DNA of 48,484 nt from ZAX-1 sp046533095. GTDB taxonomy: Bacteria > Bacillota > Clostridia > Lachnospirales > Lachnospiraceae. Both the position numbers and the translations under genes were made by a program. Every line of letters begins with the position of its first letter. The stretch's first letter is position 1. Below are positions 39,130 to 48,381 of this stretch, in pieces. Location: NCBI GenBank assembly GCA_046533095.1, contig JAJQRA010000027.1, positions 1-48,484 on the forward strand. Reading direction: 5' to 3'. Under the pieces are notes generated by a model. That model saw only the letters and a program-made list of their open reading frames with translations. It did not search any database and had not been told where the DNA came from.

Positions 39130-42100
39130 TTATGCCAGATATATCCGTAATTTATCCATCACTTCGTCTATGTCGATGGGCTTGGCAATGTGGTCGTTCA
39201 TGCCGGAGGCAAGGCATGTGTCAATGTCCTCTTTAAAAACGTTGGCTGTCATTGCCACAATGGGGATTGTCTGTGCTTTGGGCACGTTTAAGGCGCGAAT
39301 GTGGCGTGTGGCATCGCAGCCATCCATTTTCGGCATCTGCATATCCATGAAAATGATATCGTAGCGGTCAGGGTTTTCGCGGAACATCTGCAGGGCTTGC
39401 ATTCCGTTTTCTGCGCAGTCGATTTCGATCAAGGTAGGCTCAAGGAGTGCCATCACGATTTCCCGGTTCGTTTCTACATCCTCGGCTAGTAGTACACATC
39501 GTCCTTTAAAAGTAACCATTTCTTTTTGGTTCGCTTTTGCTGCCAGAAGACTAGACGGGCTGATCGCTTCGCTTAGGCAGTCTGCTATGGCGGAAGGGAA
39601 CAGGGGTTTTGGAAGGAATTTATCTACCCCTACGCTCCTAGCTTCCTCTTCAATGAAGCTCCATTCGGTAGCGGAACTCATGATGATGACATATTTTTTG
39701 GTACAGCGTTCCTTGATGCGTCGTGCCAGTTCGATGCCATTCATGTTTGGCATACGCCAATCCAAAAAATAGATGTCATAGTGCCCATTTTTGTCTATCA
39801 GTGAAAGGGCTTCTTGTCCACTCGTGGCACAGTCGCACTGTACACCGAAACTTTCGGTAATTTTAGCAAAATACTCCAAAGTATCAGGGGCATCGTCTAC
39901 GGCCATGATACGCATATTACTCCAGTTTATACCTTTCGCCAGAATGGGTTCGGGCTTGTCTTCACCCCGTTTTAAGGTAATGATAAAAGAGAAAGTCGAG
40001 CCATTGCCCAGTTCCGATTCAATCCAGATTTTGCCTCCCATCATCTCCACAATGTGTTTTGAGATGGAAAGTCCCAGACCAGTGCCTCCAAAGTTGCGGG
40101 AAGTGCTGCCATCAGCCTGTTCAAACGACATAAACAGCCGTGCCTGCTGCTCCTTGCTAATGCCTATGCCCGTGTCGCTTACGTCTATGCGTATGGTGCA
40201 GAAATCGTCCTTTTCCTCTATCAAGCGGGCGTCGAGGCGAATAAGGCCATGCTCCGGTGTAAATTTCACTGCATTTGAGAGAAGGTTGGTGATGACTTGG
40301 GACAGCCGTAGATCATCGCCAATGAGGGTGGTGGGAAGGCTTTGATCCATAGATACAAGGAATTCTTGAAATTTTTCACTCACTCTAAAGTTGTTGACAT
40401 CAACAACCTTTTGGAGCATTTTTTCAAAGTGAAAGGATACGCACGTAAGCGTTAGCTTGTTGGCCTCTATCTTGGATAGATCCAAAATGTCGTTGATAAC
40501 CCCTAGAAGATGGGAGGAAGCGACCTCTATTTTAGAAAAGCAATAGTCTTTTCGTTCTATGTTGGTGGCACTATGCCCGATACTCGTCATACCGATGATG
40601 GCATTCATAGGGGTACGTATTTCGTGGCTCATGTTAGAGAGGAACTGGGTCTTTGCACTGCTGGCCTTAATCGCTTGATCAAATGCTTCGGCACGTTCCA
40701 GCGCCACTAAATCCCGAGCGATTGCCCCGGCTATGACGCTGCTCACCATGCTTACAAGCTGTATGTCGCTTTCGTTCCAAATGCGTGTGCCGGAGCAATC
40801 CTCAACCCCTAGCAGCCCCCAGTATTTGCTATGTATATAAAGCGGTGCCCAGATAAGGGAATGGATTCCGAACGTAGCCATCACCGCATAGCTGCCCCCT
40901 GCGTCGGTGTGGACGTTATTGCAATAAACAGTGGGAACGCCATCCTGTTGGGGCATAACCATAGGGAATGCATTTTTGATCGTTTTGCTTAGGCCCTTTC
41001 TAGTATGGGGGATCAAGTCATCGCAAGCACACCAATAGTAGAGGGGCTTGCTTTCGTCGGTTTCATCATCGACAACGGTAATCAGTACCCGGGAGGTTTC
41101 GATAAACTCCCCAGTTCGACGTAAGGCATGTCCGATAAGGCAGGCCATATCTTCTTCGGAAATAAAGCTTTGGGAAATATTCGCCATCAGCTTCTCCTGC
41201 AAAAGTCGGCGGTTGATCAAGGTTTCGTTGTAGTTGCGCCGCAGGGCATTAATAATGAACAGGCCGCTAGAGTGTAGGAGGGTTTCCTCATCGTTTGTAA
41301 ACACGCGTTCTGTATGGCAGTCGTCAAAGGACACATAGCCCCAAAATTCATCTTTAAGGAACATTGGCACCACTAAAAGAGAGACAATGCCTTGGGGTAA
41401 CAGCTGGTTTTGCGTTGCTTTTGGGAAATCACGTACAATACTATTGATACACTGCCCGCTAGAAAGTGTTTCCTCCCAACCGGGGATATTCTTACTGTAG
41501 GGAACGTTTACCGTGATCTCTTTGCCCTGCAGAAGATCGACCCCATCTACCCATTCGTAAAGCTGTGTACAGTACAGCATACCGTCTATGGTATGGTTTT
41601 TCCAAATGCGGAAACGGTCCACATTCATGCTGTGGCCGATCAGGCTCATGCAGTAGTGCAAGTCGCTTTCAAAAGTGTCGGCAGTCGATTTTAGCAAAAT
41701 GTCGGCAGTGGAGTTCATGGTGCGGAGCAAATTGTCCCGATGCTGGATTTCCAATAGCATATTGTTATGTGCTAAAGCGTTGGCCAGCAATAAGCTGCCG
41801 GAGTGTAGGATACGTATGCTGGTTTCGGTGAAACAACGTTTTTTTCGACAGTCGTCGAAGCTGACAAAGCCCCAGAATTTGTTTAAAAGGAAAAGGGGGA
41901 TGACCAAAATGGATTGGATTCCATACGATGAAAGGCGCGCCTGTTCAGACGGTAAAAAGTCGCTGATAGGTCCGTTGACACATTGCTTTTTCTGAAATTT
42001 ATCCTCCCATGAAGGAAGGCTTTCCATGTATGAAAACCCCGTTTGGCTATGCACCGTGTGTACAGGAGGTGCACAGCAGTCTATCCATTCAAACATCTGT

Positions 42101-42321
42101 ATGTAGTAAAGTTTGCCGTCCCGTATTTCATTTTGCCAGATGTAGGCCCGGTCTACATCGACCATATGTCCCATGGTCGATAGGTTTTTTTGCAGGCTTT
42201 CAGAAAAACCCGCTTTCTCTGAAGTGAGCAAATCCACCACTAAGTCGGTTAGTGTCTGTGCATCCGTGTGGGTAGGATTCGAAGAAATGTGCTGTGTAGA
42301 CAAATCCTTTGATGGTTTCAT
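39130..42321 (-). CDS. Soluble hybrid sensor histidine kinase (GAF x3 - HisKA - HATPase - REC x2)
   Basis: A 1063-aa protein with no membrane segment. Three GAF-like domains (about 30-185, 205-365, 385-535; the first two share FWG(F/Y)VSFDDC and V(D)R..IW motifs) precede a HisKA domain with SNMSHEIRTPMN (H566). A complete HATPase_c follows (N-box NLLSNAVKFTPEHG, DTGIGISKEQ, GGTGLGLSISK). Two receiver domains come last (YFLDWRMPNMNG and IFMDMQMPKMDG). There is no HPt or output domain, so a separate phosphotransfer partner is expected. The ligands are unknown. It is GC-richer than the flanking DNA. GAGAGGA precedes the ATG, and a good promoter lies at 42372-42400. Confidence 0.93.
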   Translation of the reverse strand: MKPSKDLSTQHISSNPTHTDAQTLTDLVVDLLTSEKAGFSESLQKNLSTMGHMVDVDRAYIWQNEIRDGKLYYIQMFEWIDCCAPPVHTVHSQTGFSYMESLPSWEDKFQKKQCVNGPISDFLPSEQARLSSYGIQSILVIPLFLLNKFWGFVSFDDCRKKRCFTETSIRILHSGSLLLANALAHNNMLLEIQHRDNLLRTMNSTADILLKSTADTFESDLHYCMSLIGHSMNVDRFRIWKNHTIDGMLYCTQLYEWVDGVDLLQGKEITVNVPYSKNIPGWEETLSSGQCINSIVRDFPKATQNQLLPQGIVSLLVVPMFLKDEFWGYVSFDDCHTERVFTNDEETLLHSSGLFIINALRRNYNETLINRRLLQEKLMANISQSFISEEDMACLIGHALRRTGEFIETSRVLITVVDDETDESKPLYYWCACDDLIPHTRKGLSKTIKNAFPMVMPQQDGVPTVYCNNVHTDAGGSYAVMATFGIHSLIWAPLYIHSKYWGLLGVEDCSGTRIWNESDIQLVSMVSSVIAGAIARDLVALERAEAFDQAIKASSAKTQFLSNMSHEIRTPMNAIIGMTSIGHSATNIERKDYCFSKIEVASSHLLGVINDILDLSKIEANKLTLTCVSFHFEKMLQKVVDVNNFRVSEKFQEFLVSMDQSLPTTLIGDDLRLSQVITNLLSNAVKFTPEHGLIRLDARLIEEKDDFCTIRIDVSDTGIGISKEQQARLFMSFEQADGSTSRNFGGTGLGLSISKHIVEMMGGKIWIESELGNGSTFSFIITLKRGEDKPEPILAKGINWSNMRIMAVDDAPDTLEYFAKITESFGVQCDCATSGQEALSLIDKNGHYDIYFLDWRMPNMNGIELARRIKERCTKKYVIIMSSATEWSFIEEEARSVGVDKFLPKPLFPSAIADCLSEAISPSSLLAAKANQKEMVTFKGRCVLLAEDVETNREIVMALLEPTLIEIDCAENGMQALQMFRENPDRYDIIFMDMQMPKMDGCDATRHIRALNVPKAQTIPIVAMTANVFKEDIDTCLASGMNDHIAKPIDIDEVMDKLRIYLA

Positions 42322-42371
42322 AGGAATCCTCTCTAATACTTATAGGCTGTTGGTATTGTTATTTGCAAAAA

Positions 42372-42400
42372 AGTATAGCATTTGCAACCATTTAATGCAA
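42372..42400 (-). promoter_or_regulatory. Hybrid kinase promoter
   Basis: Reverse strand: TTGCAT (42400-42395), 17-bp spacer, TATACT (42377-42372), about 50 bp before the start. Confidence 0.7.
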
Positions 42401-42710
42401 TAAAAATTTATTAATTCTATCGTTCTTTTATGGGAAGAAAATAACTTAAAAGATAGATATACAGCCGCTCATTATAGGATAAAATATGTTCGATTCCTAA
42501 AAGGTGAAAGATCAAGAAAAGTCATGTGGATAAAATACGGCAAATAAGAGCAAGACACAACAAAAATGTGGCTGATTCTTCGTAATGATTACAGGGCTTC
42601 TTAATGACACACAACACATCATCATGCTTAACTTTTTCTTCATATAATTTTCCCTTCGCGAAAGCATTTGGTTTTTAGCAACTATAGTTTACAATACTAT
42701 TTTGAATAAC
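42401..42710. other. AT-rich intergenic region, nothing recognised
   Basis: No gene, repeat array or convincing terminator was found between the kinase promoter and the VanZ-like gene. Confidence 0.5.
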
Positions 42711-43130
42711 TCAAGTGTTTGCTATTTTTGTTATAGCTATTCCGCAAACACAGCCAATTATCTTTAAAAGAATATCATCTACATCAAAAAAAACAATAGA
42801 AAAGATAATTTGGCACCCTTCTATAATTAATGTAATTAATAAAAGTATTATTAAACTTTTTATCACTTTACCCTGCTTAAATAAACTTACAAAATATCCC
42901 ATTAGAATAAATGAAATAATATTTCCAAAAATATTTATAAATGCATAGCCATCTAAAATATGTTTTACATATGGTTTTATCGTTTTTAATAACACAAAAT
43001 TAATTTCTATGTTATTGCTATTTATGATAGTTTGATGCAAAATCCTAATTCTATCAAAGCTACCATCAAATTTCAGCAAAATAAACAGAATCAAAAAAAT
43101 GATATAACAAAAAAATAAATATTTTTTCAT
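42711..43130 (-). CDS. VanZ-like family membrane protein
   Basis: A 139-aa polytopic protein with about four membrane segments and VanZ-family motifs: NIFGNIISFILMGYFVSL and EGCQIIFSIVFFDVDDILLK. VanZ proteins reduce glycopeptide sensitivity in enterococci, but most homologues have no known role. The gene is markedly AT-rich compared with its neighbours, which suggests separate acquisition. GAGGAA lies before the ATG. It stands alone, facing away from dacF. Confidence 0.85.
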   Translation of the reverse strand: MKKYLFFCYIIFLILFILLKFDGSFDRIRILHQTIINSNNIEINFVLLKTIKPYVKHILDGYAFINIFGNIISFILMGYFVSLFKQGKVIKSLIILLLITLIIEGCQIIFSIVFFDVDDILLKIIGCVCGIAITKIANT

Positions 43131-43279
43131 CTGAAATTCCTCATTAATTTCTTGAATTTTATTATCTACTTTTTTTAAAATATCATTGTTTTTAAGAAAA
43201 AGTTATAATATTTTTATTTCAATCTTATAAATGCTAACAGACAGTTAACGAAAACAGTTAGCAGTCTGTGGGCAAGTGC

Positions 43280-43298
43280 GCTTGTCCGACAAATGCGT
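43280..43298. other. Small hairpin upstream of dacF
   Basis: GGGCAAG and CTTGTCC flank a 4-nt loop in the intergenic region. There is no T tract. Nothing else is recognised in 43131-43388. Confidence 0.35.
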
Positions 43299-43388
43299 AT
43301 CTTGCCATTTCAAGAATGTGCTATTGAATAGTTATGGGTTTTCTTACATACATTTATAGTAATATTATTTGGAGCGAGAATAAAATCA

Positions 43389-44735
43389 ATGAAACAGAAT
43401 CGGAAAAAAATAGCGCCATTTCTCATCATCTTTCTTTTAGCAATAAATTTTATAAATAATTTTGCAAACTTCGTTTCTATACCAACAACAGAGGCTCTTG
43501 CAAAAGGGCTACTTGCTGAAGGAAAACTGCCGGTGGCACAGGAACTGCAGAAACTGTCGGTGGTACAGGAATTGCAGAAACTGCCGGCGGCACAGGAATC
43601 ACAAGAATCACAGCCCTTGCCGGAACTTACGCTTTATGCAAAATCTGCGGTGCTTATGGATGCAGACAGCGGACGGGTACTTTACGAAAAAAATGGTTAT
43701 GAAAAGCTTGCCAATGCCAGTACGACAAAAATCATGACCTGTATCATAGCCCTTGAAAATGGGAAAATGGACGATGCCGTCACCATAAGCAGCTATGCGG
43801 CATCTATGCCAAAGGTTCGCCTTGGCATGAAGGCCGGCGATACATTTTCCCTAAAGGATTTGCTCTATTCTTTAATGCTTGAGTCGCACAATGATTCGGC
43901 GGCTGCAATCGCAGAGCATGTAGGAGGGAGTGTAGAGGGGTTTGCCGCTAAAATGAATCAAAAGGCAAAAGAACTTGGCTGCAAAGACACCTATTTCATT
44001 ACCCCAAATGGCCTTGACGCGACAGATGAAAATGGCCAGCATGGCACCAGCGGAGCAGACCTTGCGACAATGATGAGATACTGCATTCAAAATGAAACAT
44101 TTTTAGAAATCACACGGACGGCATCTTATTCCTTTTCAAATATAGAAAAGACAAGGAATTATTCCTGCAATAACCACAATGCATTTTTATCTATGATGGA
44201 AGGCGCATTGTCGGGGAAAACAGGATTTACCGGAAACGCAGGCTACTGCTATATCGGGGCACTACGGCAAGGGGAGCGGACATTTATTGTGGCATTATTA
44301 GCCTGTGGATGGCCAAACAACAAGACTTATAAATGGGCGGATGCAAAACAGCTGATGAAGTATGGGCTGGATCACTACCGATACGAGGATATATTTGAAC
44401 ATGACAAAGAATTGTCGGACATTTTGGTCACCGAAGCCATACCCCAGACCGGAAAACTTTATGATGCAACCATGCTAAAACCGACAATTCATGACCAGAA
44501 CCTTAACATCTTAATCAATCCTACAGAAAAAATCAAAAGCGTCTACGATATACCGCATGTCCTAGAGGCACCGGTCGAAGCAGGGCAGACCGTAGGAACC
44601 GTGTCCTATTTTTTGAATGAAGAAAAAATCGCGCAATTTCCAGTATATGTGATGAAATCAGTAAAAAAACTGAATTGGAAATGGTATTTCGACTATATCA
44701 TGGATGGATTTGCTCTGTACAAACAATCTTTATAA
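43389..44735 (+). CDS. D-alanyl-D-alanine carboxypeptidase (DacF/PBP5 family, S11)
   Basis: Removes the terminal D-Ala from peptidoglycan stem peptides. The 448-aa protein has an N-terminal signal or anchor (about residues 8-38) and a short repeat-rich linker with three 9-residue units (PVAQELQKL, SVVQELQKL, PAAQESQES; residues 48-74). The catalytic domain has STTK (S111, K114), SHN (166-168) and KTG (from K277), with a C-terminal PBP5_C-like domain. All catalytic residues are present. The GGAG ribosome site is 14 bases from the ATG, a long spacing. Confidence 0.92.
   Translation: MKQNRKKIAPFLIIFLLAINFINNFANFVSIPTTEALAKGLLAEGKLPVAQELQKLSVVQELQKLPAAQESQESQPLPELTLYAKSAVLMDADSGRVLYEKNGYEKLANASTTKIMTCIIALENGKMDDAVTISSYAASMPKVRLGMKAGDTFSLKDLLYSLMLESHNDSAAAIAEHVGGSVEGFAAKMNQKAKELGCKDTYFITPNGLDATDENGQHGTSGADLATMMRYCIQNETFLEITRTASYSFSNIEKTRNYSCNNHNAFLSMMEGALSGKTGFTGNAGYCYIGALRQGERTFIVALLACGWPNNKTYKWADAKQLMKYGLDHYRYEDIFEHDKELSDILVTEAIPQTGKLYDATMLKPTIHDQNLNILINPTEKIKSVYDIPHVLEAPVEAGQTVGTVSYFLNEEKIAQFPVYVMKSVKKLNWKWYFDYIMDGFALYKQSL
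43530..43610. repeat. In-frame 27-bp repeat in dacF, three units
   Basis: Three 27-bp units (CCGGTGGCACAGGAACTGCA type), the third more diverged, just after the signal peptide. Confidence 0.85.
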
Positions 44736-44761
44736 AAAATTGTAAATATTGAATAAAATAG

Positions 44762-44790
44762 TTGTATTATCCATTAAATTTTAGTAGAAT
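44762..44790 (+). promoter_or_regulatory. Promoter of the EF-G-like gene
   Basis: TTGTAT (44762-44767), 17-bp spacer, TAGAAT (44785-44790). Confidence 0.65.
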
Positions 44791-44828
44791 ATATACATCA
44801 AACAAAAACTAGCATTGGAGGAATTCTT

Positions 44829-46916
44829 ATGAACGTTTATACGACTGACAAAATTAGAAATGTAGTTCTTTTGGGGCATGGTGGCAGCGGTAAGACGACA
44901 TTGGTAGAAGCGATGGCTTACCTTTCAGGCCTCACCTCGCGCATGGGAAAGACCGTTGACGGAAATACCATAAGTGATTATGATAAAGAAGAAATCAAAC
45001 GTCAATTTTCCGTTAATACTTCGATTGTGCCGATTATTTGGGAGGATAATAAAATAAATATTTTAGATACCCCCGGTTATTTTGGCTTTGTAGGTGAAGT
45101 AGAGGAGGCGGTGAGTGTTGCAGATGCGGCGATTATCGTCGTATCGGGAAAATCTGGAATTGAAGTCGGGACACAAAAAGCATGGGAAATATGCGAAGAA
45201 TACAAGCTTCCACGCATGTTTTTTGTAACAGAGATGGACGTAGATAATGCAAGCTACCGACAGGTTGTAGAAGATTTGCAGGAAATGTATGGAAAGAAGA
45301 TTGCGCCTTTCCATTTTCCAATCCGTGAAAATGAAAAATTTATCGGTTATGTAAATGTAGTTGCAAAGACCGCACAGCGTTGGGATGGCAAAGAGGTTAC
45401 AGATATGCCGATCCCAGACTATTCGGAGGAATATTTGGAAAATTATCGCGAAGTATTGATGGAAGCCGTTGCAGAAACCAGTGAAGAATACATGGATCGC
45501 TATTTTGGAGGAGAAGAATTTTCGGAATTTGAAGTTCGTTCTGCACTTCGTACAAACGTTGTAGATGGCACGATTATACCGATGACGATGGGTTCCAGCA
45601 TTTTAGTGCAAGGCATCTATACCTTATTGGATGATATTGTAAAATATCTGCCAAGTCCAGAAAAACTGCCATGCAATGGCATAAATCTTAAGACAAATGA
45701 AGTTTTTGAAGGAAATTTCGATATTTCTAAACCAAAATCAGCCTATATTTTTAAAACAATCGTTGATCCGTTTATCGGAAAATATTCGCTGATCAAGGTA
45801 AATTCCGGCGTTATCAAACCCGACGATACCTTGCATAATCCGGAAAAGGATATGGACGATAAAGTTGGCAAGATATTTGTTTTGCGAGGGAATAAGCCGG
45901 AAGAAATAGCAGAACTTCATGCCGGAGATATCGGGGCTTTAGCGAAACTAAGCAAAGTTCGGACAAGGGATACCCTTTCCACAAAAGCCAATCCAATTTT
46001 ATATGGAAAAACCCAGATTTCAACACCCTATACCTATCTGCGCTATAAAGCTAAAAATAAAGGCGATGAGGACAAGGTTTCCCAAGCATTGCAAAAAATA
46101 ATGCAGGAGGACTTGACGGTAAAGACTGTAAATGATGGGGCGAATGGGCAGACGTTGCTTTATGGGATAGGGGAACAGCATTTAGAGGTAGTGGTCGGGA
46201 AACTGCAGGAGAAATACAAAGTGCAGATTGAACTGACGAAGCCGAAAATTGCATTTAAAGAAACAATTAGAAAGAAAGCAGATGTGGAATATAAATATAA
46301 AAAGCAGTCCGGCGGACATGGACAATACGGTCATGTAAAAATGACATTTGAACCTTCCGGCGATTTGGAAAATCCGTTTGAATTTGAACAGATGGTCGTT
46401 GGCGGTGCCGTACCGAGGAACTACTTCCCCGCTGTGGAAAAAGGGCTGCAAGAATCGGTGTTAAAAGGCCCTATGGCGGCATATCCGGTTGTCGGCGTAA
46501 AAGCAGTTTTATATGACGGATCCTACCATGCGGTGGATTCTTCGGAAATGGCATTTAAAATGGCAACTATCCAGGCCTTTAAGAAAGGGTTTGTACAGGC
46601 GTCCCCTGTACTATTAGAGCCAATCGCAACCATGAAAGTCGTCGTGTATGACAAGCATACAGGAGACGTTATGGGCGATTTGAATAAACGAAGGGGCCGC
46701 GTGCTCGGCATGAACCCTTCTAGTGCGGGAAAGACGGAGATTGTTGCAGATGTGCCCTATCTAGAGATTTATGGCTATATGACCGATTTGCGCTCCATGA
46801 CAGGTGGCAGTGGCGACTTTTCCTATGAATTTGCACGCTATGAGCAGGCTCCAATTGAAATACAGGAGAAAGAAGTAGCCGCAAGAGCCAGCCAGCTTAC
46901 TTTAGGGGATGAATAG
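44829..46916 (+). CDS. Elongation factor G-like protein (divergent EF-G paralogue)
   Basis: A 695-aa protein with EF-G architecture: G domain, domain II, domains III-V (KKQSGGHGQYGHVKM and the RRGRVLGM loop region). The P loop GHGGSGKTT is intact, but three switch positions differ from canonical EF-G. The DTPGH motif is DTPGYFGF (Tyr84 at the catalytic His), NKxD is TEMD (134-137), and the usual switch I RGITI is replaced by FSVNTSIVP. This marks the EF-G2-like paralogue group, whose role is poorly known. The main fusA is presumably elsewhere. TTGGAGGA precedes the ATG. Confidence 0.88.
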   Translation: MNVYTTDKIRNVVLLGHGGSGKTTLVEAMAYLSGLTSRMGKTVDGNTISDYDKEEIKRQFSVNTSIVPIIWEDNKINILDTPGYFGFVGEVEEAVSVADAAIIVVSGKSGIEVGTQKAWEICEEYKLPRMFFVTEMDVDNASYRQVVEDLQEMYGKKIAPFHFPIRENEKFIGYVNVVAKTAQRWDGKEVTDMPIPDYSEEYLENYREVLMEAVAETSEEYMDRYFGGEEFSEFEVRSALRTNVVDGTIIPMTMGSSILVQGIYTLLDDIVKYLPSPEKLPCNGINLKTNEVFEGNFDISKPKSAYIFKTIVDPFIGKYSLIKVNSGVIKPDDTLHNPEKDMDDKVGKIFVLRGNKPEEIAELHAGDIGALAKLSKVRTRDTLSTKANPILYGKTQISTPYTYLRYKAKNKGDEDKVSQALQKIMQEDLTVKTVNDGANGQTLLYGIGEQHLEVVVGKLQEKYKVQIELTKPKIAFKETIRKKADVEYKYKKQSGGHGQYGHVKMTFEPSGDLENPFEFEQMVVGGAVPRNYFPAVEKGLQESVLKGPMAAYPVVGVKAVLYDGSYHAVDSSEMAFKMATIQAFKKGFVQASPVLLEPIATMKVVVYDKHTGDVMGDLNKRRGRVLGMNPSSAGKTEIVADVPYLEIYGYMTDLRSMTGGSGDFSYEFARYEQAPIEIQEKEVAARASQLTLGDE

Positions 46917-47047
46917 GGAATAGATAGCTGATAAGCTCTAAAGCCTGCAAGCTTCGTGGCAACTATTTACATAGATGTTATGTTTGTACTGGTTGTGAAT
47001 CGCAATCGTATTGCATAGATGATTCTAACAACATCTACTGCATAGAA

Positions 47048-47083
47048 GTACGCTTGGCTTTTGAATAGGAGAGCTAAGCGTAC
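47048..47083 (+). terminator. Terminator after the EF-G-like gene
   Basis: GTACGCTTGGCT pairs with AGCTAAGCGTAC (one mismatch), 130 bp after the stop. The T-rich tail is modest. Nothing else is recognised in 46917-47268. Confidence 0.6.
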
Positions 47084-47268
47084 CTTTATGTTAGGCTTTT
47101 ATTATGAAATACTTTTTCTGGAATCTGTTCTTGTGATCCATTCACTTATAAAAATAAGATAGGTAATTGTGAAACTACGAAAAAGCAGTTTGCAATCTTG
47201 GTAAAATATAAGGTAGATAAGAAAAACTGAATATAGGGAAGATACGGCCGTTACGAGGAGGAAAGTAC

Positions 47269-48381
47269 ATGAATTGCGATGAAATGGAAATTGCCTTTAT
47301 TGTTTGCGTAAATAATGAGGACTATTACGAAGAATGCCAATATTACATCAACCGGCTACATGTGCCGGATGGATACCACATAGATATTATTTCAATACGG
47401 GATGCGACGAGTATTGCAGAAGCATACAATGCAGCAATGGAGAGTAGTGGCGCAAAATATAAGATATATTTGCATCAAGATGTATTCATTGTAGATAATA
47501 ATGCACTGGTGCAACTATTACAGATTTTTAAACAGCATCCGAACGTAGGGATGATTGGAACAGTAGGCGCCACACAGATACCAGAAGATGGCATGGTATC
47601 TATGTTTTGGGATGCTGGAATGATAGAGTCTTCAAATGGAGCGCGGGCAACTGCAAGCAAGTTTGATATGGCGGAACATGAAGTGATGGCAGTTGACGGA
47701 CTGTTTATGGCAACGCAATATGATTTGCGGTGGAGAGATGATATTCTACATGACTGGCATTTCTATGATATAAGCCAGTCGTTTGAGTTCCGTAAAAAAG
47801 GATATAAAGTATTGGTTTCGGCACAGGAACGGTCATGGCTTTTTCATGATAATGGTTTATTAAATATGATTAACTATGATGAAGAACATAAAAATTTCTG
47901 GGACTACTATGAAGAGGGTGTGGACGTCCCTGCGATAAAAAGGTTTGCGTACGCGAAAAGCGAGAAAGAACTGCATTGGCTTATGATGCAGTTGAAAGAT
48001 CGGCTAAAAGTATTATTGATGGATCACCAGGTGGATCAGGCAAGGGAAATACTTGGAAACCACTACAAAGACAGACATTCGGACACGGAATTGGTCATTT
48101 TAGGCAATCTGTTAGAAATTGATGCATTGGAAGATAGCTATGGTCTGGCGGCAGAACAAAAATTTCTAAATCGGCATACTTCATGGACGACTCTACTAAA
48201 GGACTATAATCGGCTGAAATTCCTCCTGCGTAGACTTGAATTTGATGCCACACAGAATGGTGCGGAAGAGGCTATTGCGCAAATACATCGTTTCGGCATT
48301 TCCAAACAGGCAATTGAGAGGATGATTGAGTATGCAGTGTGTAGAAAGGAAAAAGTCCATGCAATGCTATTTGGCAATTAA
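47269..48381 (+). CDS. Glycosyltransferase-like protein (GT2-like N domain)
   Basis: A 370-aa protein. The N-terminal ~215 residues follow a GT-A-like pattern: IAFIVCVNNEDYYEECQYYI, IAEAYNAAMESSGAKYKIYL, HQDVFIVDN (likely metal/nucleotide site) and GMIGTVGA. Its closest match in form is the Glyco_tranf_2_5 group seen in Lachnospiraceae surface-polysaccharide loci. The C-terminal third is helical and charged, without a recognised domain. GGAGGAAA lies before the ATG. The acceptor and sugar cannot be inferred. No other glycan genes are in view because the window ends 100 bp later. Confidence 0.75.
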   Translation: MNCDEMEIAFIVCVNNEDYYEECQYYINRLHVPDGYHIDIISIRDATSIAEAYNAAMESSGAKYKIYLHQDVFIVDNNALVQLLQIFKQHPNVGMIGTVGATQIPEDGMVSMFWDAGMIESSNGARATASKFDMAEHEVMAVDGLFMATQYDLRWRDDILHDWHFYDISQSFEFRKKGYKVLVSAQERSWLFHDNGLLNMINYDEEHKNFWDYYEEGVDVPAIKRFAYAKSEKELHWLMMQLKDRLKVLLMDHQVDQAREILGNHYKDRHSDTELVILGNLLEIDALEDSYGLAAEQKFLNRHTSWTTLLKDYNRLKFLLRRLEFDATQNGAEEAIAQIHRFGISKQAIERMIEYAVCRKEKVHAMLFGN

